This document shows, piece by piece, positions 60,647 to 64,000 of a stretch of DNA of 64,000 nucleotides. Made by a program: the position numbers and the translations under genes. The stretch spans positions 620,001 through 684,000 of the forward strand of contig NZ_BHVZ01000001.1 of the NCBI RefSeq assembly GCF_003865035.1. Reading direction: 5' to 3'. The stretch is from Anaerotignum faecicola (GTDB taxonomy: Bacteria; Bacillota; Clostridia; Lachnospirales; Anaerotignaceae). The notes under the pieces are model-generated. The model ran no database searches, was not told the origin of the DNA, and saw only the letters and a program-made list of their open reading frames with translations. The first letter of the stretch is position 1. Each line of letters opens with the position of its first letter.

Positions 60647-61198
60647 ATGAATACAACAACAATGCAACAAAACAAAACAAGAGATATTGTCTTTATCGGG
60701 ATTTTCGCCGCACTGATTGCCATCTGCTCGTGGATTTCCATTCCCACAACCGTCCCCTTCACTTTGCAGACGATGGGTGTTTTTACGGCAGTCGGGCTTC
60801 TGGGCGGCAAGCGCGGCAGTCTTGCAGTTCTTGTCTACATCCTGCTGGGTCTGGTAGGTCTGCCTGTATTTGCAGGCTTTTCCGGCGGTGTCGGCGTTCT
60901 GTTCGGCACAACAGGCGGCTATATTATCGGCTTTCTGGCATCTGCTCTGCTGATGTGGGGCATAGAGACCGTCTGCGGCAGAGGTAAAATTGTGCTTGCC
61001 ATTTCCATGGTGCTTGGTCTAGTAGTCTGCTACGCCATCGGGACGCTCTGGTTTATGGTGGTTTACGCGAAAACCTCCGGCGCAGTTGGATTGGGTACCG
61101 TTCTGGGATGGTGCGTCATTCCCTTCATTATCCCCGATCTGATTAAAATTGGGATTGCATTGCTTCTGACGGAGCGTTTCCGGAAGGTGATTGCATGA
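60647..61198 (+). CDS. bioY: Biotin transporter BioY
   Basis: 183 aa with six membrane helices. It has the BioY S-component signature FTLQTMGVFTAVGLLGGKRGSLAVLVYILLGLVGLPVFAGFSGG. It captures biotin, working with an ECF module encoded elsewhere. AACGGAGG precedes the ATG at 60647; the frame opens 33 bases earlier. Its stop overlaps the DUF1284 start by four bases. Control by BirA is predicted from the operator. Confidence 0.94.
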   Translation: MNTTTMQQNKTRDIVFIGIFAALIAICSWISIPTTVPFTLQTMGVFTAVGLLGGKRGSLAVLVYILLGLVGLPVFAGFSGGVGVLFGTTGGYIIGFLASALLMWGIETVCGRGKIVLAISMVLGLVVCYAIGTLWFMVVYAKTSGAVGLGTVLGWCVIPFIIPDLIKIGIALLLTERFRKVIA

Positions 61199-61596
61199 AA
61201 AATGTAGAAATAAAGTTGCGGGCACATCATGGGATGTGCCTTGCTTTCTTTGAGGGAAAGGGCTACAGCGCCGGCTTTACTGCCCACATGGCGCAGATTC
61301 TGGAATATTTGGAGCAGGAAAACCCAACCGTTACAGTTGTTGCGGAGGCGGACTGCATTTGTGCCGCCTGTCCCCATCTTGCAAACGGCATTTGCGAAAG
61401 TGCAGACTTGGTGCAAAGCTATGACAGACAGGTGCTTTCCCTTTGCGGCATGGAGGAACACTCCCCTTCGGATTGGGAGAGCTTTTCCGCACGGGTGGCA
61501 GAGCGCATCCTTTCCCAAGGAAAGCGGAGCGAAATCTGCGGCGGGTGTCAATGGAGCAGCATCTGCAAAGAAAAAGAGGCTCTGTACCGTCTGTGA
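61195..61596 (+). CDS. DUF1284 domain-containing protein
   Basis: 133 aa starting MKNVEIKLRAHHGMCLAFFEGKGYS, which is the DUF1284 start. It has many Cys in CxxC-like groups (DCICAACPHLANGICE and EICGGCQWSSICKEK), consistent with an Fe-S or zinc site. Function unknown. The four-base overlap with bioY and 33-base gap to birA place it in the biotin operon, so a biotin-linked role can be proposed. Confidence 0.88.
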   Translation: MKNVEIKLRAHHGMCLAFFEGKGYSAGFTAHMAQILEYLEQENPTVTVVAEADCICAACPHLANGICESADLVQSYDRQVLSLCGMEEHSPSDWESFSARVAERILSQGKRSEICGGCQWSSICKEKEALYRL

Positions 61597-61628
61597 TTTC
61601 TATGGTAGGATAAACAAGAGGTGATACT

Positions 61629-62609
61629 ATGACAAAGGACGCAGTTCTTGCGATTTTGAGAAAAGAAAACGATTATATTTCAGGGGAACACATCAGCCGA
61701 CTTCTGGGCGTAAGCCGCGCGGCGGTCAACACTGCCGTAAAAGCATTGCGCGCGGATGGCTATGAGATTTCCTCCTCGACAAATAAGGGCTACCATCTGG
61801 ATGCCGTACCGAACAGCATTTCCGCGCAGGAGCTTGCCGCCTATCTGGATGAAGCGCGCATGCAGACGGTGGAATGTCTGGCTTCCGTGGATTCGACCAA
61901 CAACCGTCTGCGTGAGCTGGCACTTGCGGGCGCACCAAACGGGCAGGTGGTGCTCGCCAACGAGCAGACACAGGGGAAAGGCAGACGTGGGCGTGCCTTT
62001 GCTTCTCCGCAGGATAACGGAATTTATCTTTCCATCCTCTTTCATCCCGACACCCTGCCGACGGATATCGTGGAGATTACGGCATGGACGGCGGTTGCCA
62101 CAAATAATGCCATCGAGGAGGTCTGCGGCGTGCGTGCAGGCATCAAATGGGTAAATGATTTAGTCATCGACCGCAAAAAAATCTGTGGGATTCTGACGGA
62201 AATGTCTGTGGAAAGCGAAAGCGGCTATATTCAGTACCTCATCATCGGGATTGGCATTAACGTGAATGAGCAGGCGGAGGATTTCCCCGAGGAGGTGCGG
62301 CACATTGCAACCTCCTTGGCAATGGAAACAGGAAAAACCCATTCCCGCGCAGCGCTTGCCGCCGCACTGATTCGGGAGCTGGACAGCATGTGTCAGGCTT
62401 GGCCGAAGGAAAAAACGGAATATCTGGAGACCTACCGCAGGGACAACATCACAACGGGAAAGGAAATCACCGTTGTGCGCGGTACAGAGGAAGCACCTGC
62501 CTTTGCGGTTGCCATCGGGGATGATTTTTCTCTGAGGGTGCGCTATGCCGATGGACGAAGCGAGGCGCTTTCCAGTGGAGAAATCAGCATTAAGGGATTA
62601 TATAATTAA
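61629..62609 (+). CDS. birA: Bifunctional biotin ligase / biotin operon repressor
   Basis: 326 aa. An N-terminal winged helix (about 18-60, SGEHISRLLGVSRAAVNTAVKALRADGY), the ligase core with SVDSTNNRLRELA and EQTQGKGRRGRAFASP near 118-128, GIKWVNDLVID, and a small C-terminal SH3-like domain. It attaches biotin to carboxylases and represses biotin genes as biotinyl-AMP-bound dimer. AGAGGTGAT precedes the ATG. Its TAA stop begins TAAGTCGAAATC, the motif shared with the repeat family. Confidence 0.95.
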   Translation: MTKDAVLAILRKENDYISGEHISRLLGVSRAAVNTAVKALRADGYEISSSTNKGYHLDAVPNSISAQELAAYLDEARMQTVECLASVDSTNNRLRELALAGAPNGQVVLANEQTQGKGRRGRAFASPQDNGIYLSILFHPDTLPTDIVEITAWTAVATNNAIEEVCGVRAGIKWVNDLVIDRKKICGILTEMSVESESGYIQYLIIGIGINVNEQAEDFPEEVRHIATSLAMETGKTHSRAALAAALIRELDSMCQAWPKEKTEYLETYRRDNITTGKEITVVRGTEEAPAFAVAIGDDFSLRVRYADGRSEALSSGEISIKGLYN

Positions 62610-62624
62610 GTCGAAATCATATAA

Positions 62625-62654
62625 AAAAGCCTTCCATTTTCACGGAAGGCTTTT
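62625..62654. terminator. Bidirectional terminator, birA / metK
   Basis: AAAAGCCTTCC and GGAAGGCTTTT form an 11-bp perfect stem with an 8-base loop. Convergent genes flank it. Confidence 0.88.
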
Positions 62655-62667
62655 CTTTGTTTTCAGC

Positions 62668-63846
<1,179 letters not shown>

Positions 63847-63960
63847 TTTTTGTTCTCCTTTTTTACACAAATGTTTAGTGACTGTGAATAAAGTTTTCTA
63901 AGGAGAGACGTGTTTGCATTGTTTTTCCGAAAGCCTTTTTTGCTTCTTCTTCAACAAAAG

Positions 63961-63978
63961 AAAGCCCCGCAGGGCTTT
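63961..63978 (-). terminator. Terminator of a gene beyond the right edge
   Basis: AAAGCCC and GGGCTTT form a 7-bp stem with loop CGCA, followed on the minus strand by TTCTTTTG. A possible stop codon (TAA, 63978-63980) directly precedes it, so a minus-strand gene probably ends here; too little is visible to name it. Bases 63847-63960 carry the metK upstream region. Confidence 0.6.
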
Positions 63979-64000
63979 TACATCAATCTCATCTTCCGCA

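Noticed and set aside
63847..64000. SAM riboswitch before metK
   Set aside because: The visible 150 bases show no K-turn or SAM-I/SAM-II core, only a terminator for an upstream gene. A riboswitch beyond the edge cannot be excluded.

Overview
The window is 64 kb of chromosome from a low-to-mid GC, endospore-forming Firmicute, most likely class Clostridia near Lachnospirales. The evidence is a spo0A gene, DUF4364, DUF6648, DUF1284, DUF1846, UPF0735-type ACT and EFR1-family ferredoxin genes, a GlgC/GlgD pair, two MurA paralogues and tRNA genes without encoded CCA. Most genes are housekeeping and lie on the minus strand. Family names come from recognising motifs in the translated sequence, not from a database search.

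Layout. 1-5.1 kb: a P-type ATPase cut by the left edge, a divergent MntP/YtaF-like exporter, DUF1846 and a YkvI-type transporter. 5.8-8.8 kb: comF-recD2. 8.9-12.2 kb: a CotH kinase / DUF4956 / VTC (polyphosphate polymerase fold) operon. 12.3-13.6 kb: an EFR1 ferredoxin and a type I toxin-antitoxin locus. 13.7-18.9 kb: pth-mfd-prsA-like. 19-27 kb: D-lactate dehydrogenase, glmU-prs, glgC-glgD and murC. 27-33.5 kb: rlmH, walJ-like, murA, a large stalk-domain surface protein and a Crp/Fnr regulator. 33.8-39.2 kb: an XRE regulator, tRNA-fMet, a YgjP-like metalloprotease, ftsH, a second murA and tRNA-Gly. 39.3-42.6 kb: an HD protein and lysC-thrB-ACT for amino-acid synthesis. 42.9-49.2 kb: an unrecognised 529-aa protein, a frameshifted aminotransferase, a radical SAM gene, DUF4364, VanZ and DUF3955. 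49.2-54.9 kb: trmB, a frameshifted DUF6128-like gene, CYTH, a lipoprotein, DJ-1, DUF6648 and an RpiR regulator. 55.2-58.3 kb: a small export protein, rsmA, spo0A and a Nif11-like ORF. 58.4-62.6 kb: feoA-feoB and a BirA-controlled bioY-DUF1284-birA operon. 62.7-64 kb: metK.

The most unusual feature is a family of about 170-250 bp highly structured intergenic repeats, five copies in the window. All sit just after genes. Two near-identical copies (34210-34420 and 56663-56872) have imperfect terminal inverted repeats and are flanked by direct duplications of a complete Rho-independent terminator hairpin. They therefore look like a non-autonomous mobile element that inserts into terminators. Stems in older copies carry compensatory changes. 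A short piece of the element beginning TAAGTCGAAA is found at or just after the stop codons of several other genes, often supplying the stop itself.

Other points of interest are the type I toxin with a promoter- and terminator-bounded antisense RNA, the CotH-DUF4956-VTC module, two genes each broken by a single missing base, and predicted BirA, Fnr-type and Rex-type operators next to their likely regulators or targets.
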